A DNA stretch of 64,000 bases, taken from positions 14,983 through 78,982 of the forward strand of contig JBMYTN010000018.1 in NCBI GenBank assembly GCA_049604415.1, in the 5' to 3' direction. The notes below the pieces were generated by a model. That model saw only the letters and a program-made list of their open reading frames with translations, was not told where the DNA came from and searched no databases. Shown one piece after another: positions 18,672-27,685 of this stretch. The DNA is from JBMYTN01 sp049604415. Lineage in GTDB: Bacteria; Pseudomonadota; Alphaproteobacteria; Rhodospirillales; Rhodospirillaceae. The translations under genes were made by a program, and so were the position numbers. The first letter of the stretch is position 1, and each line of letters begins with the position of its first letter.

Positions 18672-20063
18672 TCAGTAGGCCCCGCGTCCGCTGATCACAG
18701 CGCGGAAGGTAAGCAACACCAGCATCACGTCGAGCAGGATCGAGCGGGACCGCACATAGGCCACATCCATGTCGATCATCTTGTCGAAGCCGATATCCGC
18801 CCGACCGGAGACCTGCCAGATGCCGGTGATGCCGGGACGCACGGCCAGACGCTCCATCGCCCGGGTCGGATAGGCTGCGACCTCTTCGGGCAGGCCCGGG
18901 CGCGGGCCGACAATGGACATGTCGCCAATCAGGACATTGATGATCTGCGGCAGCTCATCCAAAGAGGTCCGACGCAGCAGGCGACCAATCCGGGTCACCC
19001 GAGGATCCTCGCGGACTTTGAAGCAGACCCCGTCCCGGTCACTTTGGGCCAGCAAGGCGGCCCGCCGGGCTTCCGCATCGCGATACATGGAGCGGAACTT
19101 AAAGACGCGGAAATGCCGTCCGTTTTTGCCGACCCGGGTTTGGGTGAAAAAGGCCGGGCCGGGGCTGTCGAGCTTGATCGCCAGGATCATGGCGAAGAAG
19201 AACGGCGACAGCATCGCCAAAGCTGCCCCGGACAAGGTGACATCAAGGGCACGCTTGATCGCCTCGGTGCTGTCGAATTGGCGCGCGGCATAGGCGGCCG
19301 CATGGGCAACAGCGCGGGACAGGAACAGCGGATTGCCGATGACATAGCGGGTGAACATCCGCTTAGGCTCGATCATCAAGCGCCAGACCCATTCCATGCC
19401 GGTCTTGCGCAGCAGTTTCGGCGCGCGGCTGACCCGACCGGAATGGAAGTCGAACTGGGCACCCACCCCGATGGCGACATGGGGGCGCAACCGGGCGCGG
19501 TTTTTGCGGATCCAACGGTCCTGCAAGGGCACGCCCAAACCGACCAGAAGAATGTCGGCCCCAGAGCGGTTGATCATGTCGATCAGATCGTCTTCTTCTT
19601 CAGGGGAGAAGAACCCATGGGCGGTCCCGGCAATGACCAGACCAGGGGTGTTGTCCTTGGCATTGCGGGCGGCCTTGGCGGCGACACCGGGCTGGCCTCC
19701 GAAAAAGAAGATCGATTGGCCTTTGCGGGCGGCGGCTTGGCAGAGCGGCGCGAACAGATCGGTGCCATTCAGGTTTTCGATCATCTGCTGGCCGGACAGC
19801 TTGGCGGCAATGGCGATGCCGGAACCGTCGGGCAACAGAACGTCGGCTTGTTGCAGAGCGCGCAGATAGCCCTCATCCCGATGGGCCATATTGACGCAAT
19901 GGGCATTTAAGAATGCTGCAGTGATCGGGTGCGGTGCCTCGAGCAAAGCGGCAATGGCTTGGTCCTGGGAGCCATTAAACAAAGACAGGCCGAACAGGGA
20001 CAGCGGGGCAGCTGCGGGGGCAAAACCAGGGACGGTTTGAGTGGGGGTGATGATCGTGGTCAT
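18672..20063 (-). CDS. Fused WecG/TagA/CpsF glycosyltransferase and phosphoglycosyl transferase
   Basis: 463 residues joining two polysaccharide enzymes. The N-terminal part (about 20-235) is a GT26 glycosyltransferase: AAFLNAHCVN, LLPDGSGIAIAAKLSG, FFFGGQPGVA, ILLVGLGVPLQDRWI and AIGVGAQFDFHSGRVSRAP. The C-terminal part (about 265-463) is a monotopic bacterial sugar transferase (PF02397): a re-entrant helix near 275-298, FKFRSMYRDAEAR, RRTSLDELPQ, GDMSIVGPRPGLP and RPGITGIWQVSGRADI. The PGT moves a sugar-1-phosphate onto undecaprenyl phosphate, and the GT26 part may add the second sugar, so one protein could carry out the first two steps of repeat-unit assembly. The start has a CAGGAG ribosome site. 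It is divergent from the sensor kinase. Confidence 0.88.
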   Translation of the reverse strand: MTTIITPTQTVPGFAPAAAPLSLFGLSLFNGSQDQAIAALLEAPHPITAAFLNAHCVNMAHRDEGYLRALQQADVLLPDGSGIAIAAKLSGQQMIENLNGTDLFAPLCQAAARKGQSIFFFGGQPGVAAKAARNAKDNTPGLVIAGTAHGFFSPEEEDDLIDMINRSGADILLVGLGVPLQDRWIRKNRARLRPHVAIGVGAQFDFHSGRVSRAPKLLRKTGMEWVWRLMIEPKRMFTRYVIGNPLFLSRAVAHAAAYAARQFDSTEAIKRALDVTLSGAALAMLSPFFFAMILAIKLDSPGPAFFTQTRVGKNGRHFRVFKFRSMYRDAEARRAALLAQSDRDGVCFKVREDPRVTRIGRLLRRTSLDELPQIINVLIGDMSIVGPRPGLPEEVAAYPTRAMERLAVRPGITGIWQVSGRADIGFDKMIDMDVAYVRSRSILLDVMLVLLTFRAVISGRGAY

Positions 20064-20335
20064 TGGGCTAAGCTCCTGAAATCATGTTGACATCAAGATG
20101 CTTGAGACCCCCGTCAGCAACAATGTAGAGGAAGGACAGTCCCCATGCTCCATCGGACAACAGGGCCGCCAATCGGCACCCCGCACTCCGCCAAGGAACA
20201 GGCCCCCTATCCTTCCGAATAGCAGAGCTGTACGCTTGCCTATTCGCTTCAAACGCAAAGCTGTGCTACGCGGCCCTTCTTCCACCAAAGCAAAACCAAA
20301 GGATCTGTCCGATTTCCACCAGCACAGAAGACGCG
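20064..20335. promoter_or_regulatory. Divergent intergenic region, fused glycosyltransferase/PGT versus sensor kinase
   Basis: 272 bp between divergent genes. It must hold promoters for both directions, but I see no convincing boxes or terminators. Confidence 0.35.
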
Positions 20336-23137
20336 TTGCAGGAGGCACTGCGGGACCTCCGGGAGCTTCGGGCGCTGCGCAATCGCGAAGCCGCAGCCTT
20401 ACGGGACTCCTTGGCCATGGTCGACCTGCTGCGCAGCACCGGCGGGGCCACGACCCAAGCCGACGTGCTCACCGCTCTGTTGGCAGCAGTCCTCCGCCAT
20501 AGCGGGGCCGATGGCGTGGTCATCGCCGGGCTGGATGACGGGGTGCCCCGGACCTATCAGGCTGTCGGCAGCGCCAACCGCGACCTGCGCCTGCCCGCCG
20601 CGCTGTTTGCGGAGCCTGAGGCCACCATTCTGGCCGACCTGCATCTGGGCTCCTGGGCCAAGCCGCTCACGGACAGCGCCCGGGCCTTTCACGCGGTGAT
20701 GCGCGCCCCGTTGGCCCTGCCCGGCGTGACCGGCGGATGTGTCATCGCCCTCTCCAAGCAAGCCGAGGCCTATGGGTCGGAGGATCTCGACTTTTTGGTC
20801 AAGCTGGCCGATGTGGCGCGCCAGGCCCTGTCCCGGGTGGCGTTGGTGGAACATAATGCGATCTTGGCGGCGGTCATTGACGGCGCGGAGGCCAGCATCA
20901 CCATTGCCGATGCCCGCGACCACAGCTTGCCGCTGATCTATGTGAACCAGGCCTTTTGTCGCCTGAGCGGCTATGAGCCCGAGGAGGTGCTGGGGCGCAA
21001 TTGCCGGTTCCTCAGCGTCGAACCCAAGGACTCCCCGGAGCGGACCCGGCTGCGCCAAGTGATCCGCGATTTTGACACCGGGACCTTTGTTCTGCGCAAT
21101 CAGCGCAAAAATGGTGACCTGTTCTGGAACCGGCTGACGATCTACCCGGTCTATGGCCAAACCCGGAAGATCGACTATCTGGTTGCCTCGCAAAGTGATG
21201 TCACCGCAGAGCGAGACGCCCAGGACCAGCGCGACCAGGCCAAGGCCAATTTGGCCACCGCCCTGTCCTCAACCAATCAGGGCTTTTTACTACTGGATCC
21301 GGATGGCCTGATCATTTTCGCCAACAGCCGGTTCCGGCGCTTTTTCGAAACCGAACAGGCCAGTTGGACCAGCGGCCAGCCCTATCGGGAGGTCTATCAG
21401 CGTCGCTTGCGCGATACGGGGCTCAGCGCCCAAGACGCCGCCGCCATCGCCGAGAAGCGTTTTCGCACCATGTACAGCATGCCCACCGTGCGCGAGATGG
21501 TGCTGGGCGATGGCCGGGTGCTGATGGTCAATGACCAGCCCACCGACAATGGCGGGGCCGTCACGGTCGTCACCGATGTCACCAATCTGAAGGTGGCGGA
21601 GCGCAAGCTGGAGGAGCGGGCCGCCGCCATCGATGCAGCCCAGGACGGTATTGCCATCACCGATGATGCGGGCCTGTTCACCTATATGAACTCCAGTCAT
21701 CTGGCCATGTTCGGCTTCGCGGAGGAAAAGGCCATCCTCGGTCGGCCCTGGTCGGATCTCTACCGCCCGGAACAGGCCGATTATTTGCGCAAGGCCGCCT
21801 TCCCGCAGCTGGAACGCTCGGGCACCTGGCGTGGCGAGGTGGTCGGCAAAACCGCCGACGGCCAGCCGGTGCATCAGGAAATTAGCCTGACCCGCATGCC
21901 CCATATCGGCTTGATCTGTGTGACCCGGGATGTGTCGGACAAAAGGCGGATCGAGGCCGAGCAATCCAAGCTGCGCGATCAGCTCCAGACCGCGAAACGC
22001 CAAGAGGCCATTGGCCGTCTGGCCGCCGAGGTCGCCCATGACTTCAACAATCTGATCTCCGTCGTCGCAGGCTCCGCCACCCTGCTGCAAGCGGATCTGG
22101 AGCCGGAGCACCCGTCGCAAAAACAAGTCTCCCGGATCCTGTCCGCCGGGCAGCGCGCCATGGAGCTGGTCAACCGCATATTGGATTTCGGCAAGCGCGC
22201 CATGGACATCCGTGATGTGGATCTGACACTGCCCCTGAAAGAGGCCGCCGAGCTGGTGCGCAGCGCTTTACCAGATACGATTGCCCTAGATATGCGTCTG
22301 CCCGACGATCCGTGCATCATCCCCACCGACCATGGCCGGATCGTGCAGATCGTCACCAATCTATGTCTGAACGCCCGCGATGCCATCACGGTTTCGACCG
22401 GATCCATTCGCGTGACGCTGGACCAAGTGACCCTGCCCCAAGACCACCCGGCACCCGCCATCGGCAAACTCCAGGCGGGCCAGGACTATGCCAAAATCGC
22501 CGTGCGCGACAGCGGCAGCGGCATGTCCGAGGCAGACCAGCAAAAAATCTTCGAGGCCTATTACTCCACCAAAGGCGCGACGGGCACCGGCCTCGGTCTG
22601 GCCATTGTGTCCTCTGAGGTCACGGCGGCCCGGGGTGCGATCTGTGTTTCCTCGGAGCCCGGGCGCGGATCGACCTTCGAGATCTATTTGCCCATGGTCC
22701 GCCCGGCCCCTCGGGCCTCGGAGGTCGCCGCCATCGGCAAACAAAAGCAGCCCCCAGGCAAGCGGGCCCTGACCGGCACGACCATTTTGGTCTGCGACGA
22801 TGTGGAGGAGGTCGCCGAGATCATCGCCACCTTGCTGACCAAGGCCGGGGCGGAGACGGCGATTTGCACCCATCCCGAGGACGCCTTGGAGGCCATTCTC
22901 GACAGCCCGGAAGACTGGTCCGCCCTGATCACCGATTTCGACATGCCGGAAATGTCCGGCGAGGACCTGGCCTGGCGGATCCGCAATCAGGTCGACGGCT
23001 TCCCGATCATCCTCTGTTCAGCCTTCAGTCACGATCACCCGCAAGGACAACCCTTTGATGGCCATTTGACAAAGCCGGTGAACTCGGAAAGACTCATTCG
23101 CACCTGTCTTGACGCCATCCAGCTCCACAAAAAGTAA
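20336..23137 (+). CDS. Hybrid sensor histidine kinase (GAF-PAS-PAS-PAS-HisKA-HATPase-REC)
   Basis: About 933 residues, cytoplasmic with no membrane helix. A GAF-like segment (about 45-175) is followed by three PAS domains. The first has GRNCRFLSVEPKD, close to the LOV/PAS GRNCRFLQ motif, so a flavin chromophore is possible. The kinase H-box is VAHDFNNLISVV (His568), the N-box is LCLNARDAI, and DSGSGM and GLGLAIV are the ATP-lid motifs. The C-terminal receiver has the phospho-acceptor Asp867 (ITDFDMPEMSG). The start is uncertain: TTG 20336 is the longest supported, ATG 20417 the first ATG. It lies 32 bp before a response regulator and probably controls the adjacent polysaccharide genes. Confidence 0.85.
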   Translation: MQEALRDLRELRALRNREAAALRDSLAMVDLLRSTGGATTQADVLTALLAAVLRHSGADGVVIAGLDDGVPRTYQAVGSANRDLRLPAALFAEPEATILADLHLGSWAKPLTDSARAFHAVMRAPLALPGVTGGCVIALSKQAEAYGSEDLDFLVKLADVARQALSRVALVEHNAILAAVIDGAEASITIADARDHSLPLIYVNQAFCRLSGYEPEEVLGRNCRFLSVEPKDSPERTRLRQVIRDFDTGTFVLRNQRKNGDLFWNRLTIYPVYGQTRKIDYLVASQSDVTAERDAQDQRDQAKANLATALSSTNQGFLLLDPDGLIIFANSRFRRFFETEQASWTSGQPYREVYQRRLRDTGLSAQDAAAIAEKRFRTMYSMPTVREMVLGDGRVLMVNDQPTDNGGAVTVVTDVTNLKVAERKLEERAAAIDAAQDGIAITDDAGLFTYMNSSHLAMFGFAEEKAILGRPWSDLYRPEQADYLRKAAFPQLERSGTWRGEVVGKTADGQPVHQEISLTRMPHIGLICVTRDVSDKRRIEAEQSKLRDQLQTAKRQEAIGRLAAEVAHDFNNLISVVAGSATLLQADLEPEHPSQKQVSRILSAGQRAMELVNRILDFGKRAMDIRDVDLTLPLKEAAELVRSALPDTIALDMRLPDDPCIIPTDHGRIVQIVTNLCLNARDAITVSTGSIRVTLDQVTLPQDHPAPAIGKLQAGQDYAKIAVRDSGSGMSEADQQKIFEAYYSTKGATGTGLGLAIVSSEVTAARGAICVSSEPGRGSTFEIYLPMVRPAPRASEVAAIGKQKQPPGKRALTGTTILVCDDVEEVAEIIATLLTKAGAETAICTHPEDALEAILDSPEDWSALITDFDMPEMSGEDLAWRIRNQVDGFPIILCSAFSHDHPQGQPFDGHLTKPVNSERLIRTCLDAIQLHKK

Positions 23138-23169
23138 TGTGACCATTTTGGACGAACCCAGGAGGTCCT

Positions 23170-23787
23170 GTGCGCATTCTGCTTGCCGATGACCATGAAT
23201 TGGTGCGGGAAACGATTTCGTCCTTTTTGGAACGGGAGGGGGGCTTTGAGGTCTCCCATGCCGAAGACCTGCCCCAAGCCTTGGACGCCATAAAGGCCAG
23301 CGGTCCGTTTGATCTGGTTTTGCTCGATTACAGCATGCCGGGCATGGATGGGTTGGCGGGCCTGGCCCAAGCCACCGCCGAGAATGGCAAGGACAGCGTG
23401 GCCATCATGTCCGGGACTGCGGACCGCTCCATCGCCCAAGAGGCCTTGGAAGCCGGGGCGGCGGGGTTTTTGCCCAAAACCATGGCGGCCAAATCCCTGA
23501 TCCATGCGGTCCGGTTCATGCTGGCGGGCGAGCAATATGCCCCGATCAAATTCATGACCGAGCCCAGCGCCGCAGAGCAGCCCCATCCGCTGAAGGACAG
23601 TTTGTCGGAACGGGAGTTCGAAGTCCTGGGTGCCCTGTGCCGGGGCCTGTCGAACAAGGAAATCGCCCGGGAGCTGGACCTGCAAGAGGTCACCATCAAG
23701 CTGCATGTGAAGACACTCTGCCGCAAGCTTGATGCCCGCAACCGCACCCAGGCGGCCATGATCGCCAAGGATCAGGGCCTGTTTTAG
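23170..23787 (+). CDS. NarL/LuxR-family response regulator
   Basis: 205 residues. The receiver domain (1-120) has the acidic pair DD (residues 7-8), Asp53 in LVLLDYSMPGMDG and Lys in LPKTMAAK. The C-terminal LuxR helix-turn-helix is LSEREFEVLGALCRGLSNKEIA and the segment after it (about 140-200). GTG 23170 is supported by an AGGAGG site just upstream. It is paired with the preceding hybrid kinase and followed by the Wzz/Wzy pair, a likely target. Confidence 0.9.
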   Translation: MRILLADDHELVRETISSFLEREGGFEVSHAEDLPQALDAIKASGPFDLVLLDYSMPGMDGLAGLAQATAENGKDSVAIMSGTADRSIAQEALEAGAAGFLPKTMAAKSLIHAVRFMLAGEQYAPIKFMTEPSAAEQPHPLKDSLSEREFEVLGALCRGLSNKEIARELDLQEVTIKLHVKTLCRKLDARNRTQAAMIAKDQGLF

Positions 23788-23951
23788 GGCCACATAGGGT
23801 CGCTGGCAGCCACCATCCCGTCCTGAACTATACTTTTGAGTAGCGATTGCATCGGATGAGCGTGCGGCTTCACCCTATGCGACCAAGCAGCGAAGCCGCC
23901 TTCTTGAGATAGTTGGGTCCAGACAACGCCCCCTGACGGGAGTCCGGACCC

Positions 23952-25751
23952 TTGACCTATTTCAAAGCCCCCAACGTTCCCAACGCCCCCAGCGCCGCCA
24001 GCATCCCCGCGCAGACCGGCCACCCCACCGACTTCACCGGCCCCGTGGCCCCGCTGACCTCTGAGGGCCTGCAGCCGCCAATCTCGCTCACGCCCCCCCA
24101 AAACCCCTCCGACGGCGCGGGCGGACAGGATCCGGTGCGCGGTGATGCCAGCGCGGTGGAGACGAAAAAACCAGGTCTACTGCGCCGGATCTGGGCCAAG
24201 ACCCCAAAGGTCAGCCGCATCATTCGCGGTGGGCAAATCGGCGATCTTGGCCGTCTGCCGCGCTATATCGCACTCCTGGTCCTGGCCTTGGCCGCGATCT
24301 GGGGTCCGATCACCAGCTATGTCACCCTGGCCCCGAAAAGCTATACCTCCGAAGTCGCGCTGATCCTGCCGGGCTCCGGGGCGTCGGCCTCCGTGACCCT
24401 GTCCGAGATCGGTCAGGCCTCCTCTTTCGCCAACTCGCCCTATGCCAGCAGCAGCGTCAGCCCGACGGAGACCTATAAGCGTCTGCTCGGGGCCCGGCGG
24501 GTGCTGTCGGCGGCGGCGGCCAGCCTGGATCTGTCCCTGGAGGGCTTCGGCAAACCCCGGGTCAAGCTGGTGGATTTGACCGGATTTATTCTGTTCGAAA
24601 TGAGCGGCCCAAGCCCGGAAGAGGCTCGGCTGCGCGCAGAGGCTTTGACCCAAGCCTTTTTCCGCGAGCTGGACATGCTGCGCGCCGATGAACGCGACCA
24701 CCGCATGCGTGCGAGCAACACGGCGATTGCGGATTATGAAGTCACCGTGGCCTCGATCCGCGACAAGATCCAGATCCTGCAAACCGAGACGGAACTGTAT
24801 TCGGTCGGACAGTATCATGCCCTGGTCTCCACCGCCGAAGTCCTGCGCAGCGACCTCAACATGGTCGATGCGGAGCTGCGCATGCTGGCGGCGCAAATCA
24901 CCACCCTCACCGCCGCCCTGGGCATGACCCCGGAAACCGCTGCCCTGTCCTTAAAACTGCATGCGGATCCGGAAATGCGCTCTTTGGCCTCTGCCCTTGG
25001 CGAAGCCTCTGCGGCGCTGAGCGAGGTGCGCGGCGTCTATGGCGAGAACCACCCGAAAGTGGTCCAGGCCCGGGGCAACACCAATGGTGTGCGCGCCCGG
25101 ATGGCTCAGCATGCCCGGACCCTGACCGGGTCGGACAACCCGCAAATCCTGGCCGAGATCGAGCTGCTGGAAGATGGCCAGCGCGCCGCTTTGCTCTCCG
25201 GCTTGATCAGCGCCGAAGCGGAGCAAAAAGGCTTGGTCACCAAGCGCGCCCGTTTGGCCGAACAATTGGAGACCGACCTGGTCCGGATCCGGTCCTTAAC
25301 CGCTGCGTCGGCCCAGCTTGATGACCTGAACCGGGATTATCAGGTGGCCGAGGCCGTGTTCGCGTCGGCTTTGGCCAAAACCAACACCACCAAATCCGAC
25401 CTCTATGCCTCCTATCCGCTGGTGCAGGTGCTGCAAGAGGCCTCGCTGCCTGAAAAGCCGTCCTCGCCGAACAAAAAGCTGGCGATCCTGGCCGGTGTGG
25501 CCGCTTGCCTGTTCCTGGTCATCGGTCTGGTGCTGTCTTGGCTGCGCCGCCCGATCATCGACAAGATCAGCGCCGGGATCCTGAAGCCCACCAGCCCAGA
25601 CTCTAATGGCCCGGCATCCACCAGCCCAGAAACCGCTGGCCCAAAAACCACCGGCCCAGGAACCACCGGCCCAGAAACCACCGGCCCAGAAACCACTGGC
25701 CTAGGAACCACTGGCCCAGAGCCCACCAAACCGGCGGGGCAAGGCGCATGA
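23952..25751 (+). CDS. Wzz/GumC-like polysaccharide co-polymerase
   Basis: 599 residues. A Pro/Ala-rich cytosolic lead of about 95 residues is followed by TM1 (ALLVLALAAIWGPITSYVTL), a long periplasmic part with coiled-coil helices (about 250-480) and TM2 (LAILAGVAACLFLVIGLVL, about 510-532). This is the two-helix topology of chain-length regulators. There is no C-terminal tyrosine-kinase domain. After TM2 comes a tail of repeated TGPETTG-type units encoded by tandem DNA repeats. The start is TTG 23952 with GGGAG nine bases upstream; no ATG is available before the hydrophobic region. The stop overlaps the next start. Confidence 0.78.
   Translation: MTYFKAPNVPNAPSAASIPAQTGHPTDFTGPVAPLTSEGLQPPISLTPPQNPSDGAGGQDPVRGDASAVETKKPGLLRRIWAKTPKVSRIIRGGQIGDLGRLPRYIALLVLALAAIWGPITSYVTLAPKSYTSEVALILPGSGASASVTLSEIGQASSFANSPYASSSVSPTETYKRLLGARRVLSAAAASLDLSLEGFGKPRVKLVDLTGFILFEMSGPSPEEARLRAEALTQAFFRELDMLRADERDHRMRASNTAIADYEVTVASIRDKIQILQTETELYSVGQYHALVSTAEVLRSDLNMVDAELRMLAAQITTLTAALGMTPETAALSLKLHADPEMRSLASALGEASAALSEVRGVYGENHPKVVQARGNTNGVRARMAQHARTLTGSDNPQILAEIELLEDGQRAALLSGLISAEAEQKGLVTKRARLAEQLETDLVRIRSLTAASAQLDDLNRDYQVAEAVFASALAKTNTTKSDLYASYPLVQVLQEASLPEKPSSPNKKLAILAGVAACLFLVIGLVLSWLRRPIIDKISAGILKPTSPDSNGPASTSPETAGPKTTGPGTTGPETTGPETTGLGTTGPEPTKPAGQGA
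25606..25735 (+). repeat. In-frame tandem 15-bp repeats encoding a Thr/Gly/Pro tail
   Basis: About eight imperfect copies of a 15-bp unit near ACCACCGGCCCAGAA encode TGPET-like pentapeptides at the cytosolic C-terminus of the Wzz-like protein. Unit length is a multiple of three, so copy number can change without breaking frame. Confidence 0.75.
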
Positions 25752-27019
25752 GTGCCGCAGAACAGGCCCTCAATCCCGTTGAAAAAGGGATTGGGGCCAC
25801 CATCCGCTGGACATGGTTGTTCTATGCGGTGGGCGCTTTGTACGTCGTCGGGCCGGTCCTGGCCTGGAGCCTGCTCGGCTTCGCGGTGCTGCTGCTTTAT
25901 CTCGGCGAGAATGTCCGCGATGAGCTTAGGACCGCGCCAAAGATCCATCCGGTGCTCTATGCCTGGGTGCTGGGCATGGGGGTGATGCTGGTCGCCCTGT
26001 GGGCCGGCCATTTCGACTGGGGTCTGGGCACCGGCAAGACGATCAAGTCCTCCATTGGCTGGGCCAAGGGCTGGGCGCTGATGGCGATCTTCCCCCTGGT
26101 TGGGGCGGTGCTGCCAATCCGACGCGCGGTGCTGGTCCGGGCGCAATGTGTGCTCGGCCTGTGGACCCTGTTGATCTTCCCGGTCCTGTTCATCGCCCCC
26201 TTGATCGGCCTGCCGGAGCGGATTTTTGTCTCACCCTTGAAGGCCGTCGGCGGCCCCGGCCCGGAATATTTCACGGTCTATTTTTACACCTTGGACCCAT
26301 CAAGCTGGACGCCGCGCTGGCAGTTTTTCGCCCCCTGGTCGCCCTTTGCCGGGTTGTTGGGGGTGATCATGATATTGTTTGCTTTGGAGGACAAAGACCG
26401 CCGCTGGCTGATCGCCGGGGTCATTGGCGGTCTGCTCATGGTCTATTTCTCCAAATCCCGCATGAGCATGGTCGCCCTGGTGGTCTGCACCGTCGGTCCC
26501 CGGATGATGCCGCTGTTGCTGCGCTCCTGGGCCTGGGGGCTGGGCACCGCCTTTGCGGTCTCCATGGCGGCCCTGGCGCAACCTTTGCTCCAAACCATCG
26601 GGGATGGCATCACCGCCTTCAAATCCGCCCGGGCGGATTCAACCCGGGTGCGGGAGGCCTTGCAGCGGATCGCCCATGAACGCTGGGAGGGCGAAGCCTA
26701 TTGGTTCGGCCATGGCACCGTGGAGCCCGGCCCGCATTTGGTGGAATATATGCCCATTGGCAGCCATCACACTTGGTTTGGCCTGTTGTTCGTCAAAGGC
26801 CTGGTCGGCTTTGGCGCGTTGGTGGTGCCCATGGCCTGGCATTTTCTGGTCGTTGCCATTGATGCGACCCGCAGCGCCCGAGGCCGCCTGCCGCTGGGCT
26901 TGTTCCTGGTCATGTTTATCCTGACCTTCGGCGAGAATATTGAGATCGAAGCCTATTTGATCTGGCCCGCCTTGTTGATGCTGGGCATCCATTGCCGCGA
27001 GATCCTGGAAAGCCGCTGA
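25748..27019 (+). CDS. O-antigen polymerase/ligase-like membrane protein (Wzy-like)
   Basis: 423 residues with about ten to twelve predicted membrane helices. The Wzy_C-like region reads SKSRMSMVALVV, then a periplasmic loop with RVREALQRIAHERW, GHGTVEP and SHHTWFGLLFVKGLVGF, the pattern shared by Wzy polymerases and WaaL ligases. Next to Wzz and the Wzx-like flippase, a polymerase role is favoured. It overlaps the upstream gene at ATGA and ends at a strong terminator. Confidence 0.78.
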   Translation: MSAAEQALNPVEKGIGATIRWTWLFYAVGALYVVGPVLAWSLLGFAVLLLYLGENVRDELRTAPKIHPVLYAWVLGMGVMLVALWAGHFDWGLGTGKTIKSSIGWAKGWALMAIFPLVGAVLPIRRAVLVRAQCVLGLWTLLIFPVLFIAPLIGLPERIFVSPLKAVGGPGPEYFTVYFYTLDPSSWTPRWQFFAPWSPFAGLLGVIMILFALEDKDRRWLIAGVIGGLLMVYFSKSRMSMVALVVCTVGPRMMPLLLRSWAWGLGTAFAVSMAALAQPLLQTIGDGITAFKSARADSTRVREALQRIAHERWEGEAYWFGHGTVEPGPHLVEYMPIGSHHTWFGLLFVKGLVGFGALVVPMAWHFLVVAIDATRSARGRLPLGLFLVMFILTFGENIEIEAYLIWPALLMLGIHCREILESR

Positions 27020-27075
27020 TCAAAACAAGGCCCTAAGCCTATGGCCCCAAGCCCAAGACCCAAAGCCCAAGATCC

Positions 27076-27107
27076 AAAACCCCGTGGACGCCGTCTGCGG
27101 GGTTTTT
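27076..27107 (+). terminator. Rho-independent terminator after the Wzy-like gene
   Basis: AAAACCCCG pairs with CGGGGTTTT (9 bp) around a 13-base loop and ends in five T, 57 bp beyond the stop codon. Confidence 0.8.
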
Positions 27108-27118
27108 GGGCGTGGGAC

Positions 27119-27250
27119 TGCAACTGCATATGTAGTTGAGGGCTCGGGGGCGGGTCCTATCCTTCGAGCAAAGCGCCTCTGTCGCGGGGCCGCCCGTGAC
27201 CCCCAGCCGCGGACCTCTGGACCTAGGGCTGCAACTACATATGTAGTTAC
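27119..27250. repeat. Two copies of a CAACTRCATATGYAGTTG palindrome 111 bp apart
   Basis: Copies at 27119-27138 and 27230-27250 share TGCAACT-CATATG-AGTT with the 22-bp palindrome inside tsaE. The 91 bp between them is GC-rich and has no gene. They could bound a small element or be paired operator sites. Confidence 0.55.
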
Positions 27251-27304
27251 GAACTGGCGCGCGGCTCTGCCCCATCGCGGTCCGTCTGACATGGAGGGCG
27301 GGCC

Positions 27305-27520
27305 TCAGACTTTATCCAAAGCCTCCTGTAAGGCATCTATGGAGAAACCCTCTTCCACCCCGCTTTCAAGACCTTCCGTGATCAGCTTTTGCATTTCGTG
27401 ATGGGCGGCGAGGCGCTCCTGCGTATGGCTCATAGGGTTGGGATCCACCTGCAGCCTTTTCCCGCTGCGGTCCTGCGAGTGCTGGGGGCTGTCAGCCTGT
27501 CCACTCTTAGGATTTGTCAT
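27305..27520 (-). CDS. Small acidic protein, faintly ParD-like at its C-terminus
   Basis: 71 residues from ATG 27520, which has AGAGG at a good distance (an in-frame extension to 27628 has no such support). The first 35 residues are hydrophilic (Gln, Ser, Asp, Lys rich). The C-terminal helix MQKLITEGLESGVEEGFS resembles the EGL-SG end of ParD/CopG antitoxins, but there is no recognisable ribbon-helix-helix and no toxin gene beside it. Function unknown. Confidence 0.5.
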   Translation of the reverse strand: MTNPKSGQADSPQHSQDRSGKRLQVDPNPMSHTQERLAAHHEMQKLITEGLESGVEEGFSIDALQEALDKV

Positions 27521-27630
27521 GATCGAACCTCTTTCCTGGGCGTTGGCGCACCGCGCCTTGACCATGATCATTACCATGACCAATGGGATTGTGGGTCTGG
27601 GACTTGGCGTCAACACCGCCCACCCCACAC

Positions 27631-27660
27631 AAAAAACCCCGGAGGACGGATCCTCCGGGG
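27631..27660 (-). terminator. Rho-independent terminator after the GT4 gene
   Basis: On the minus strand a perfect 10-bp stem CCCCGGAGGA/TCCTCCGGGG with a 4-base loop is followed by six T, 26 bp beyond the glycosyltransferase stop. Confidence 0.85.
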
Positions 27661-27685
27661 CCTCGCCACCAAACGGGATGACGGG

